From the NCBI GenBank assembly GCA_025462755.1, contig JAOAPF010000369.1, positions 1-44,983 of the forward strand: 44,983 bases of DNA, given 5' to 3'. Of this stretch, positions 35,772 to 42,188 are shown piece after piece. The first letter of the stretch is position 1. Each line of letters opens with the position of its first letter. The DNA is from Edaphobacter sp. (GTDB taxonomy: Bacteria > Acidobacteriota > Terriglobia > Terriglobales > Acidobacteriaceae). The notes under the pieces are model-generated. The model ran no database searches. It was not told the DNA's origin and was given only the letters and a program-made list of their open reading frames with translations. The translations under genes were made by a program, and so were the position numbers.

Positions 35772-35847
35772 TTCCTTGCGCCGGACAGCTCGAACTTGCC
35801 GTAAATGTGACTTTGCGGGCACTACGGGATTACTTCCGGTTTGCCCG

Positions 35848-36450
35848 TCAACCGCCAATCAGCAGGCGAGAGACCTGCTCCTTGTCTATGCCCTTTGTCC
35901 TTTCAACGGTCCAACCCGATTTCCTTCCGAATGCTGCGAACCAGCAAATGGGTTCACCAGGTCCAATGCCGTAGACCATAACGCTTCCTCGTCCGTTCTT
36001 CAGCGTGTTGCCGCTGTACCAGACAAGCGAGGCTGATTGAACGAAATCCTCCACCCGCCTGTTTAGATTGGAATGGCTGCGGCGTCGAGACTCTTTATGC
36101 GGCAACTTCGGTAAAGGGGCTTCGATGTAGCCTTCCTCAGTGTGCAGAAAGGACCATCGGGCCGCTATTCTTTCCGGCGTAAATGGTGGGAAGGTAAGCT
36201 TATCCCGCCAGAACTGCTCCTTAACGGATGTGAACCGGTCCATAAATGAGGAGGTCCAATCCGCCGGGAACTTTGAGGCCACACTACCACTCCCTGAATA
36301 GCGCAGCCATTTGTGATCGAACCAATTGTCGATCTGAATCACCCAAAGCTGCTCAGGCGTTTGCTGAACGACTAAAGCATTTAGCAGCGCGTTTAGCAAA
36401 TCGACGAAGTCATTGTCGTCCGTTAGTCCAGAAGGAATTGAGACCGCCAT
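35848..36450 (-). CDS. Conserved-looking protein of unknown function
   Basis: Start taken at ATG 36450 (MAVSIPSGLTDDNDFVDLLN), giving 200 residues. A TTG at 36543 would add 31 residues without family-like features. The sequence has a clear globular character: QLWVIQIDNWFDHKWLRYSG, FPPFTPERIAARWSF and LVWYSGNTLKNGRGSVMVY. No family name can be given. It ends 77 bases from the convergent 35547-35771 gene. Confidence 0.55.
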   Translation of the reverse strand: MAVSIPSGLTDDNDFVDLLNALLNALVVQQTPEQLWVIQIDNWFDHKWLRYSGSGSVASKFPADWTSSFMDRFTSVKEQFWRDKLTFPPFTPERIAARWSFLHTEEGYIEAPLPKLPHKESRRRSHSNLNRRVEDFVQSASLVWYSGNTLKNGRGSVMVYGIGPGEPICWFAAFGRKSGWTVERTKGIDKEQVSRLLIGG

Positions 36451-36643
36451 TGCACGATTATCCCTTACGTAGTCGCGCTCGCTGCGGAGTTCCCGGCGGT
36501 TTGTCGGCAACTCGGAAACAATCCTGCCGAAACGACGATCCAAACTTGTCGTCGAAGTTCCCGCAAAACGGGGTTTTCGGAAACTTCAAACCGAGCTTGC
36601 CGATAAGCGGACTTTCTTCGGAACCCATTGCGCGTCTGCGGAG

Positions 36644-36838
36644 TCAATTTGGATCGCCTTCGATCACGCGATGGCAGAGGCAAATGCAGAATACTGCTTC
36701 GCCTTCATAGCCTTCGACTGTCCTGTCTATACCCTTGCAGTGCTCGTGGCCTACCTCGGAGCAGATGTCAGCTGTGTAGACAGTTGGCTCCTCGCCGGGT
36801 GGGAACTCATACCGCAGCATCTCATCATCTCTGTTCAT
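36644..36838 (-). CDS. Small Cys/His-rich protein (possible zinc finger)
   Basis: 64 residues from ATG 36838; TTG 36844 would add two. Contains CSEVGHEHCKG and, 18 residues on, FCICLCHR, so six cysteines/histidines could form a zinc site. No family known to me. Encoded in the leftward series with the two flanking genes; the frame reads like a real small protein rather than a shadow. Confidence 0.5.
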   Translation of the reverse strand: MNRDDEMLRYEFPPGEEPTVYTADICSEVGHEHCKGIDRTVEGYEGEAVFCICLCHRVIEGDPN

Positions 36839-36882
36839 GCTCAACCTGAAAACGTGTTCTCAAAAAGACTCCAGGCATATGG

Positions 36883-37092
36883 TCAGGCGGTATCTTCCAG
36901 CACAAACGTGATCTTCAGAATCACTTTGTAGCCAACGACCTTGTCCTCTTTGACCTGAACCTCCTGCTCCTTGATCCATGCACCCTTGATCCCGCGAAGT
37001 GTTTTGGATGCTCTGGCGACACCTTGAGCAACGGCATCCTCGAAGCTCTTGTCAGAGGTTGAGCTGATTTCAACGATTCGCGCAATGGACAT
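36883..37092 (-). CDS. Dodecin (flavin-binding)
   Basis: A 69-residue protein with the complete dodecin layout: MSIARIVEISSTSDKSFEDA, then AVAQGVARASKTLRGIKGAW with the conserved Trp that stacks on flavin, KEQEVQVKEDKVVGYKVILK and a last strand ending FVLEDTA. The family forms a hollow 12-mer storing flavins or coenzyme A. GAGAGGT lies 8 bases before ATG 37092. Such a housekeeping protein inside the prophage cargo region is unusual and may be a host gene carried along. Confidence 0.9.
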   Translation of the reverse strand: MSIARIVEISSTSDKSFEDAVAQGVARASKTLRGIKGAWIKEQEVQVKEDKVVGYKVILKITFVLEDTA

Positions 37093-37208
37093 AATTCACC
37101 TCTCGCTGTGCCTCGCGTTGCAACTTGGATGCCCGAAGCCGCTCAGCAAGATGCTTTCGACCGTTATGTCCGATGCCAACGGATTCACAGGAGTAAGCTG
37201 ACCGAGTG

Positions 37209-37670
37209 ATGGCGAAAGCAAGAAAGAAAGCCGCTACCCCTGAGCCACCGCCTATGCCCCAGGTAGGCGACAAAGTCCGCCCTGACCAATCTGTGATGGT
37301 CTACGAGATCAGCAAAGTCCATTATGGAGGCGACGAGGTCGATCTCCACGTTCCCGGCACCAATCTCACGCGCTTTCGCATGCCGCTCGACAGAATCACC
37401 TTCGTCGAACGGAAACCTCCCGCAAGAACCTCCAACCCTTTCACCGACCCCGAGTCCGTGATCGACGCCGGCGAAGTACTGGAGCGCATCCGCTCCGTCG
37501 AGCGCGATAACGTACAGCGGCTCAAGGACGACATGGCCATCCTGACGAAATACTTGATGACGCAGGGCGCTCCCAAAGCAGTGATCGGCGCCCTCGAAGG
37601 GCTCAGCCGCGAACAGCATGAGAGTTGGAAAAAGGCCGTTGAACACATAGAGGAATTGTTGGAGGAGTGA
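37209..37670 (+). CDS. Unknown cargo protein with coiled-coil C-terminus
   Basis: 153 residues from ATG 37209 (GTG 37206 also possible) behind AGGAG. Basic N-terminal leader, a beta part (VGDKVRPDQSVMVYEISKVH, then RFRMPLDRITFVER) and a helical C-terminal half (ERIRSVERDNVQRLKDDMAI). No domain recognised. It is followed 50 bases later by the small gene at 37720, in the same direction. Confidence 0.55.
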   Translation: MAKARKKAATPEPPPMPQVGDKVRPDQSVMVYEISKVHYGGDEVDLHVPGTNLTRFRMPLDRITFVERKPPARTSNPFTDPESVIDAGEVLERIRSVERDNVQRLKDDMAILTKYLMTQGAPKAVIGALEGLSREQHESWKKAVEHIEELLEE

Positions 37671-37719
37671 GGTCATGCCACACTCCGGAGTGGTAGGCTG
37701 GTGGGCATGAGGAAATCAG

Positions 37720-37872
37720 ATGACTGAAGCTGAGAAGATTGTGTTGATTCGAACGATTGCAGAAGAGGTCGAAGACGTCGTAAAGGGTAAACGCACATCT
37801 GGATTTCCCACTATTCAGAAACGACTGCGCCGCTTCACGGAGCAATACGAAAACAACCCGCCGAAAGATTAG
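37720..37872 (+). CDS. 50-residue small protein
   Basis: ATG 37720 with GAGGA seven bases upstream encodes MTEAEKIVLIRTIAEEVEDV, then a basic helix RKR-type region (QKRLRRFTEQYENNPPKD) and stop TAG at 37872. Balanced amphipathic helices, a good ribosome site and its place behind 37209-37670 support it. No function assigned. Confidence 0.55.
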   Translation: MTEAEKIVLIRTIAEEVEDVVKGKRTSGFPTIQKRLRRFTEQYENNPPKD

Positions 37873-37985
37873 CCCGTGAACGATCTGCTATAGTGGCCGG
37901 TAATTGAAGATCACTTTACGTCCTGATCCGTAAGGTTCAGAGAGAAGTTATCCTCCGCCTCCGGCCTAGAGCGAGGCCTCCCATT

Positions 37986-38576
37986 TCAAGAGGCGATGTC
38001 GTATGCAGTCTTCTTGATACCAAAAGCCAGCACGGGACAACCGCCCGAAGCGCGGTTGTTAAGCTTAGGCACTAGTTTGCCCATGTGGGTAGTGGAGTTT
38101 CCGAAGGATGTGCCCCGTCCCAGAGCGACGAAGATATCCTGAAGCTCGGTGGCACGCGTGACGATAACACCGACGCTCAATACGTTCAGTTCAAACAGAA
38201 GACGAAAGGTCGTGAGATCACGATCATAGAACGGATCCTTGTTATTCCACTCAGTTTCTATCGCAACGCGGTTACGGAAATAGTCGACCTGATGCGTCGG
38301 GGCAAGTGTAGTCTCTCCGTCCGCTGACACTTTGATCTTGAAATCCTTCTCGACCCATTGTCTGTTGTAAAAGTACCGGTCGATTCCAAGCGAGATGGGT
38401 GACTTCCTGCCTCCGGGTGTCAAAACGTCACTCTGTCGAAGAATGAAGCTTGACAGCATGCCAACCAGGTCGTCCCATTCTGCCCGGAAGTCTGTGTACA
38501 GGATCGAAGCGGCGTGATGTGTCTCAGCTACTTCAAACTTCTCAAAGACAACTGGTGGTAATAGTCCGACGCTCAC
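37986..38576 (-). CDS. BglII/BstYI-family type II restriction endonuclease
   Basis: A 196-residue protein, close in length to BstYI (203) and BglII (223). The active-site block is VDYFRNRVAIETEW: Asp98, then Glu107 nine positions on and Glu109, the spacing of BglII Asp84-Glu93-Gln95. Then NNKDPFYDRDLTTFRLLFEL, the family's most conserved segment, VGVIVTRATELQ, and THMGKLVPKLNNRASGGCPV near the end. Family members cut GATC-centred sites (AGATCT, RGATCY), so the target here is probably similar (inference). GTG start overlaps the methyltransferase stop as TAGTG, so the two are coupled. The gene appears intact. Confidence 0.85.
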   Translation of the reverse strand: MSVGLLPPVVFEKFEVAETHHAASILYTDFRAEWDDLVGMLSSFILRQSDVLTPGGRKSPISLGIDRYFYNRQWVEKDFKIKVSADGETTLAPTHQVDYFRNRVAIETEWNNKDPFYDRDLTTFRLLFELNVLSVGVIVTRATELQDIFVALGRGTSFGNSTTHMGKLVPKLNNRASGGCPVLAFGIKKTAYDIAS

Positions 38577-39244
38577 TATTGAATGACCTTGGAGAAAAGG
38601 CGCGGTTCATTTTGTGAGTGGTTGCTGTAGGTTGGCCAATCCGGGGTGTATTCCTCAGCTTGGTTGCCCCACGAGACCCATTTAGGGTGGTTTCCGCGCG
38701 CGAAGAGCTCCAAACGCGGGCCAGGGCTACAAGATTCTATTAGGGAATACTGTTCATCTGGCTTTCGGGAATGTTCGCGCTTGCGAGTAGCGATGAAATT
38801 CACTTGAGTTCGACCTGGATCCAACGTCCGAGCATTCTTTCCGCGGATTCCGAACAGGAGAATCTCCGTCACGTTTCGAAAGTAGAAGCCCACACCTCGT
38901 CCGTCGGGACCGCCATCTTTGCGGATTTTGTGCCAGATGATGTTGCTCTTGTACTGGAAACCCCATGACTTCATCACTTCTAAACCCTCAGGCAAGAGAG
39001 CGTTGGGAACCCATAGATAAAGATGACAGACAGGCGCGGCCGCATGGACTACTGGCAGGGCCTTGATTTGGGGCAATGTGAGTGTGCTGTACCTGGAAAG
39101 TCGTTTGTGTTCAGGGGCCATCTTTCCAGTTCGGTTCTGGAATTGCCACGGTGGATCGGCTAGAATCGCTCCAAAACGACGCCCTTTGACGAAAGTACGA
39201 AGTTCTTCAGCTATGTCTGGAGTATCGGTCGGCACGATCAGCAT
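38576..39244 (-). CDS. MT-A70-family DNA adenine methyltransferase
   Basis: A 222-residue protein with the catalytic DPPW (residues 30-33) in FGAILADPPWQF. The middle part is YLWVPNALLPEGLEVMKSWG with YKSNIIWHKIRK, and the SAM-end segment is REHSRKPDEQYSLIESCSPG then RLELFARG, all typical MT-A70/M.MunI-like features. The family methylates adenine N6 and would protect host DNA from the coupled endonuclease. It lies upstream of the endonuclease gene in the same transcript. An orphan regulatory methylase role is the alternative, but the coupling argues for restriction-modification. Confidence 0.88.
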   Translation of the reverse strand: MLIVPTDTPDIAEELRTFVKGRRFGAILADPPWQFQNRTGKMAPEHKRLSRYSTLTLPQIKALPVVHAAAPVCHLYLWVPNALLPEGLEVMKSWGFQYKSNIIWHKIRKDGGPDGRGVGFYFRNVTEILLFGIRGKNARTLDPGRTQVNFIATRKREHSRKPDEQYSLIESCSPGPRLELFARGNHPKWVSWGNQAEEYTPDWPTYSNHSQNEPRLFSKVIQ

Positions 39245-39347
39245 ACGCTCAGTCTATTTGCTCACTATCGCGGGGAGCCTGAGGAAAAGTCGTACGTATC
39301 CTATATTGACACTAGCGTGATGGGCTAAAGCAGGCGCACGGCGTCGG

Positions 39348-39582
39348 CTACTGTCGTTCCTCATCGACCTCCGATTTAGCGAAGTGGGAGAGCTGTTCAT
39401 GAAGCCGTCCAACGGCTTCCTGGTTAAGCTCTATATCCATCGTCATGGTCAGGGTCACAATCGGGTTCTCCGGGCTAGGGAAGCACCAGGGGCCTACCAG
39501 TCGCAATTTGATCTCGTCAGTCTTTCGGATCCCGGAAGATCCGGATATCGGTTTCTTTCTTACTCTTGAATGGCCAGCGCAA
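39348..39582 (-). pseudogene. Small unknown gene with a +1 frameshift
   Basis: A TTG start at 39582 behind AGGGAG encodes MRWPFKSKKETDIRIFRDPK, and a TGA follows at once. One base later the frame continues KTDEIKLRLVGPWCFPSPEN, then IVTLTMTMDIELNQEAVGRL and a polar end (VDEERQ, stop 39348-39350). The extra base lies in the AAA run at 39523-39525 (complement). The joined 77-residue product reads as one protein of unknown family. It sits between the ribbon-helix-helix gene and the methyltransferase, so it may once have been part of the restriction-modification operon. Confidence 0.6.
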
Positions 39583-39592
39583 AGTTATCTCC

Positions 39593-39820
39593 CTATGATT
39601 CTTCGGGCAATATTGCCGGTGGACGTTTCCTTTTTCGGAAGTACGCCTCGAGTATCCCGGTGATGATTTCCTGTTTCGTGAGATTGATCCCACGGGTTTT
39701 TTCCGTGAGAATCATCGTGTTTATTTCATGCGAAATCCGTACAGGGATACGAGCTCCTATGGCTATGTATTCCTCCCGCTTCTTTGAAGATCTCAGTTTT
39801 CGTAGCCAGTCATCATCCAT
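39593..39820 (-). CDS. Ribbon-helix-helix (CopG-like) DNA-binding protein
   Basis: A 75-residue protein: basic start (MDDDWLRKLRSSKKREE), then a strand ARIPVRISHEIN, and two helices (TMILTEKTRGINLTKQEIIT, ILEAYFRKRK), the ribbon-helix-helix pattern of CopG/ParD/Arc-type repressors. It is the first gene of the leftward group containing the methyltransferase and endonuclease. A role as their transcriptional controller is plausible but unproven. A partition or antitoxin function is the alternative; no toxin gene is adjacent. Confidence 0.65.
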   Translation of the reverse strand: MDDDWLRKLRSSKKREEYIAIGARIPVRISHEINTMILTEKTRGINLTKQEIITGILEAYFRKRKRPPAILPEES

Positions 39821-40048
39821 GGCAACCTCCGAGAGAAGCCTAACCGAGTTCCCCGCAATAGGGGTTAAATATCTGTGTTTGCCTCACTTGCGGTAAGGAG
39901 TCAGGTCTCAGAACAAAGGCTACGTAAGTGCCCCAAAGACACGCGTCCTTCAGATACAGTGCTTTCTCCCAACCACCCTGGTCGCCAACGACGAGAGAGC
40001 CTAACTTGAGGTTAGGCTCTCTTCTGATATTTAATCGGTAGTTGAGAC
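39821..40048. promoter_or_regulatory. Intergenic region upstream of the ribbon-helix-helix/R-M group
   Basis: A 228-base gap between the metallopeptidase stop and the ribbon-helix-helix start. It should contain the promoter of the leftward R-M group. It includes the 12-bp hairpin at 39994-40022; no -35/-10 pair was clear. Confidence 0.4.
39994..40022 (-). terminator. Perfect 12-bp hairpin after the metallopeptidase gene
   Basis: AGAGAGCCTAAC (39994-40005) and GTTAGGCTCTCT (40011-40022) with a five-base loop. It lies 26 bases past the stop of the leftward metallopeptidase gene. There is no long T-run on either side, so it may be a weak terminator or an operator-like structure. Confidence 0.5.
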
Positions 40049-40378
40049 CTACTCAGCCTTCGCCACCAGTTGTCCACTCAACAGCTCCCGCGCTTTCCGT
40101 TCAGCTTTCGTCTCATTGCTGGTGTTCATCAGGATGTGGCCAAGCTCGTGCGCGATCGTATGCTCCGGCTGAGCCTCGGCGGTGTCGAGGAACGGATGGA
40201 GGACGGCGAACCCTCGGATGTAGGTGACGTGGTTCTCCAGATCCGTCGACCCCAGAATCTTGCCGCTGACGTTCGCCTGGCCGGTGTGCATCTCTATGCG
40301 GTGCCAGGCAGCCTCGTCACAGGCAATGATCCACGTCCAGTCTGCTGGACCGTGGAACTGTGCGATCAGTGGCTTCAC
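40049..40378 (-). CDS. HExxH metallopeptidase with upstream signal-peptide-like sequence; start unresolved
   Basis: The last 109 residues contain EHTIAHELGHILMNTSNETK, a zinc peptidase HExxH with a following helix (AERKARELLSGQL) like ImmA/IrrE-type folds. The first in-frame GTG is at 40378, without a ribosome site. The same frame stays open to beyond 40620 and from about 40535 downward reads TLPRAFAGILSSLLCLVALL, then VLTSIPAAARVQFYSTF, a convincing signal peptide. It has no ATG, GTG or TTG there. The real start is therefore lost, uses a rare codon, or has been displaced by an indel. The third zinc ligand is not certain. Probably exported or periplasmic. Confidence 0.55.
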   Translation of the reverse strand: MKPLIAQFHGPADWTWIIACDEAAWHRIEMHTGQANVSGKILGSTDLENHVTYIRGFAVLHPFLDTAEAQPEHTIAHELGHILMNTSNETKAERKARELLSGQLVAKAE

Positions 40379-40524
40379 TATGGCGGATGCCTGTGTGCAT
40401 TCTGTGGGAGGTACTCCGTTGGTGGAGAAGGTCGAGTAGAACTGGACCCGTGCCGCGGCGGGTATGGAGGTTAGAACCAGCAGCGCTACGAGGCATAGCA
40501 GGGAACTGAGAATCCCGGCGAAAG

Positions 40525-40560
40525 CCCGTGGTAATGTTTTTATCCCGTGGTACTGTTTTC
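40525..40560. repeat. Tandem 17-base repeat, 19-base period
   Basis: CCCGTGGTAATGTTTTT (40525-40541) and CCCGTGGTACTGTTTTC (40544-40560) agree at 15 of 17 positions and start 19 bases apart, about two helical turns. They lie just upstream of, or inside, the metallopeptidase signal-peptide region. They could be a pair of protein-binding sites. Confidence 0.55.
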
Positions 40561-40593
40561 CGGTAGAAAAGACGGAAAACGAGGGTACTGAAG

Positions 40594-40617
40594 AGACTCC
40601 ATAGAATTGTGGAGTCT
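40594..40617 (-). terminator. 8-bp hairpin near the right end of the element
   Basis: AGACTCCA (40594-40601) and TGGAGTCT (40610-40617) with an eight-base loop. It is 60 bases from the tRNA-Ser 3' end on the transcript side of the tRNA, so it may end the tRNA transcript; there is no long T-run. Confidence 0.4.
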
Positions 40618-40669
40618 TCTCTAAGGCATTGAATTGTAGTGATTTAGCTGTAGAATCAGCAGTTTGAGA

Positions 40670-40696
40670 AAGATGATGGCGGAGAGTGAGGGATTC
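40670..40696. repeat. attR core (27-bp direct repeat)
   Basis: Identical to 14415-14441. Bases 40677-40696 are the last 20 bases of the tRNA-Ser gene including CCA, so integration leaves the tRNA intact at this end. Confidence 0.93.
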
Positions 40697-40768
40697 GAAC
40701 CCCCGATAGACTTGCGCCTATGTCTGATTTCGAGTCAGGTGCATTCAACCGGGCTCTGCCAACTCTCC
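40677..40768 (-). tRNA. tRNA-Ser (anticodon CGA)
   Basis: A 92-base gene read on the minus strand. The acceptor stem is GGAGAGT paired with ACTCTCC, then discriminator G and an encoded CCA. The D-arm AGAGCCCGGTTGAATGC is followed by the anticodon loop CTCGAAA giving anticodon CGA (codon UCG). A long variable arm (CATAGGCGCAAGTCTATC) is as expected for class II serine tRNA. The T-arm is GGGGGTTCGAATCCCTC. It serves as the integration target of the prophage. Confidence 0.95.
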
Positions 40769-40850
40769 GCGCTCTTCTATTTTATCTCAGGACCTCCACT
40801 TGCGGCATTCGCAGCTGCAAGCGTGTTCGTAGATTTATCCTGATAACAGG

Positions 40851-42125
40851 ATGACTGCCCGGACAGTTTCGACAGGTTTGGCGCCGCGAGGTGAAGAGAT
40901 TTCAGCAACGGGCGAATGGACTCCCGAGCTTGAGCAGTGGCTGCGCGAGCGGGCAATCGAGGCCGGCTTCGACACCGCCGGTGTGGCGCCGGTCGATGCT
41001 ATCGATTCGGCCACAGACTCCGGCAATAGCCCCGGCCGACTCGATGCGGAACGCTTTGCCGCCTGGGTCGCGGCAGGCAGAGCCGGCGAGATGGAGTACC
41101 TGAAGCGGCGCGACGAGCAAGGCGTGCTTCTGCGGACCGGCGTTCAGGTGCCGATGCCGTGGGCGCGCTCGGTGATCGTCTGTGCCCTTAACTACAACGC
41201 TGCAGGACCGCTCTCGATCGACAGCGCGCCATCCGGCACCGGCTGGATCGCACGCTATGCATGGAGCGGACAGGTCGCTGCCGCAGGCACAAACTCCACC
41301 ACGGACGAACTCGTCCCCACGGACTATCACGATCAGCTTCTCGGCCGTCTGCGTCAGGTCGAAGCCGCCGTGCGCGAGCGGTTTCCCTGCGAGACGCGCT
41401 GCTACGTCGACACCGGTCCCCTGGTCGAGCGGGCCATGGCCGCCAAAGCAGGCGTCGGCTGGATCGGCAAAAATACCTGCGTCATTAATCAGAAGTTAGG
41501 TTCGTGGCTGTTGCTCGGCGTCGTGGTCACTTCTATTCCAGTAGCCGCCGGCGAATTTCAAATCGCCGCAGACCGTTGCGGAAGTTGCACACGCTGCATC
41601 GACGCTTGCCCGACCGATGCCCTCGTCGCCCCGTACCAGATGGACGCGTCGCGCTGCATCGCTTACCTCACGATCGAGAAGAAAGGCATGATCGCCGAGG
41701 AGCTGCGCGAGCCCATCGGCCGCCAGGTCTTCGGGTGCGACATCTGCCAGGACGTCTGCCCGTGGAATCGCCGCGCTCCGATTGCTGTCAAGGAAGGCAT
41801 GCTCGCACGCTCGCAGATGGTGAACCCGGCGCTGGAGTGGCTCGCCGGAATGGATGCGGCGGAGTTCAAGCAATGGTTCAAGGGGTCGCCAGTGGAGCGC
41901 ACCCGGCGCAAACGGCTGCTGCGGAACGTAGCCATAGCCATGGGGAATAGCGGAGAACCGCGGTTTGGCGCTCAACTGAACGCTTGGGCCGCGGCAGACG
42001 ATCCGGTGCTGGCCGATGCCGCGAAGTGGGCGACCAATCGCATCCGCCGCCTGCAAGCCGAGCCTCTGCAAGCCGCCCACAATGAGCCTTCAATTGCGGA
42101 AGGTGAAGAGAGGGCAGGCCGGTAG
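40851..42125 (+). CDS. queG: Epoxyqueuosine reductase QueG
   Basis: A 424-residue protein of the queuosine tRNA-modification pathway, reducing epoxyqueuosine to queuosine with cobalamin and two [4Fe-4S] clusters. The N-terminal cobalamin domain includes AAKAGVGWIGKNTCVIN with the conserved residues around the corrin. The iron-sulfur motif CGSCTRCIDACPTDAL is at about residues 243-258 and the second CDICQDVCPWN at about 296-306. A HEAT-like C-terminal part ends in a disordered acidic tail. The ATG 40851 gives a 20-residue leader before the usual start, so a later start is possible. Directly after the tRNA-Ser gene, on the opposite strand. Confidence 0.92.
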   Translation: MTARTVSTGLAPRGEEISATGEWTPELEQWLRERAIEAGFDTAGVAPVDAIDSATDSGNSPGRLDAERFAAWVAAGRAGEMEYLKRRDEQGVLLRTGVQVPMPWARSVIVCALNYNAAGPLSIDSAPSGTGWIARYAWSGQVAAAGTNSTTDELVPTDYHDQLLGRLRQVEAAVRERFPCETRCYVDTGPLVERAMAAKAGVGWIGKNTCVINQKLGSWLLLGVVVTSIPVAAGEFQIAADRCGSCTRCIDACPTDALVAPYQMDASRCIAYLTIEKKGMIAEELREPIGRQVFGCDICQDVCPWNRRAPIAVKEGMLARSQMVNPALEWLAGMDAAEFKQWFKGSPVERTRRKRLLRNVAIAMGNSGEPRFGAQLNAWAAADDPVLADAAKWATNRIRRLQAEPLQAAHNEPSIAEGEERAGR

Positions 42126-42188
42126 CGATCTCCCTGCCGGAACCAGGGCGTGGCTCTGCTAGCATCGGAGTAAGTTACGGCAGTACCC

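Larger units (their letters stand above)
14415..40696. mobile_element. Integrated headless siphovirus-like prophage at tRNA-Ser
   Basis: A 26.3-kb element delimited by a perfect 27-bp direct repeat. The right copy is the 3' end of tRNA-Ser(CGA); the left copy lies just upstream of a tyrosine integrase. It contains an integrase/excisionase module, a siphovirus tail operon and a cargo region with a restriction-modification system. No large terminase, portal, maturation protease, capsid, replication or CI-like repressor gene can be found. The first late-gene fragment is the C-terminal end of a head-closure protein, so the head module appears deleted. Three genes carry frameshifts. It cannot be a self-sufficient phage as it stands. 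Confidence 0.9.

Noticed and set aside
37872-37985. GC-rich inverted sequence between the 50-residue gene and the endonuclease stop
   Set aside because: Stem is irregular and has no T-run on either strand; not called as a terminator.
38085-38327. Plus-strand frame opposite the endonuclease
   Set aside because: Shadow of the well-supported BglII/BstYI-like gene.
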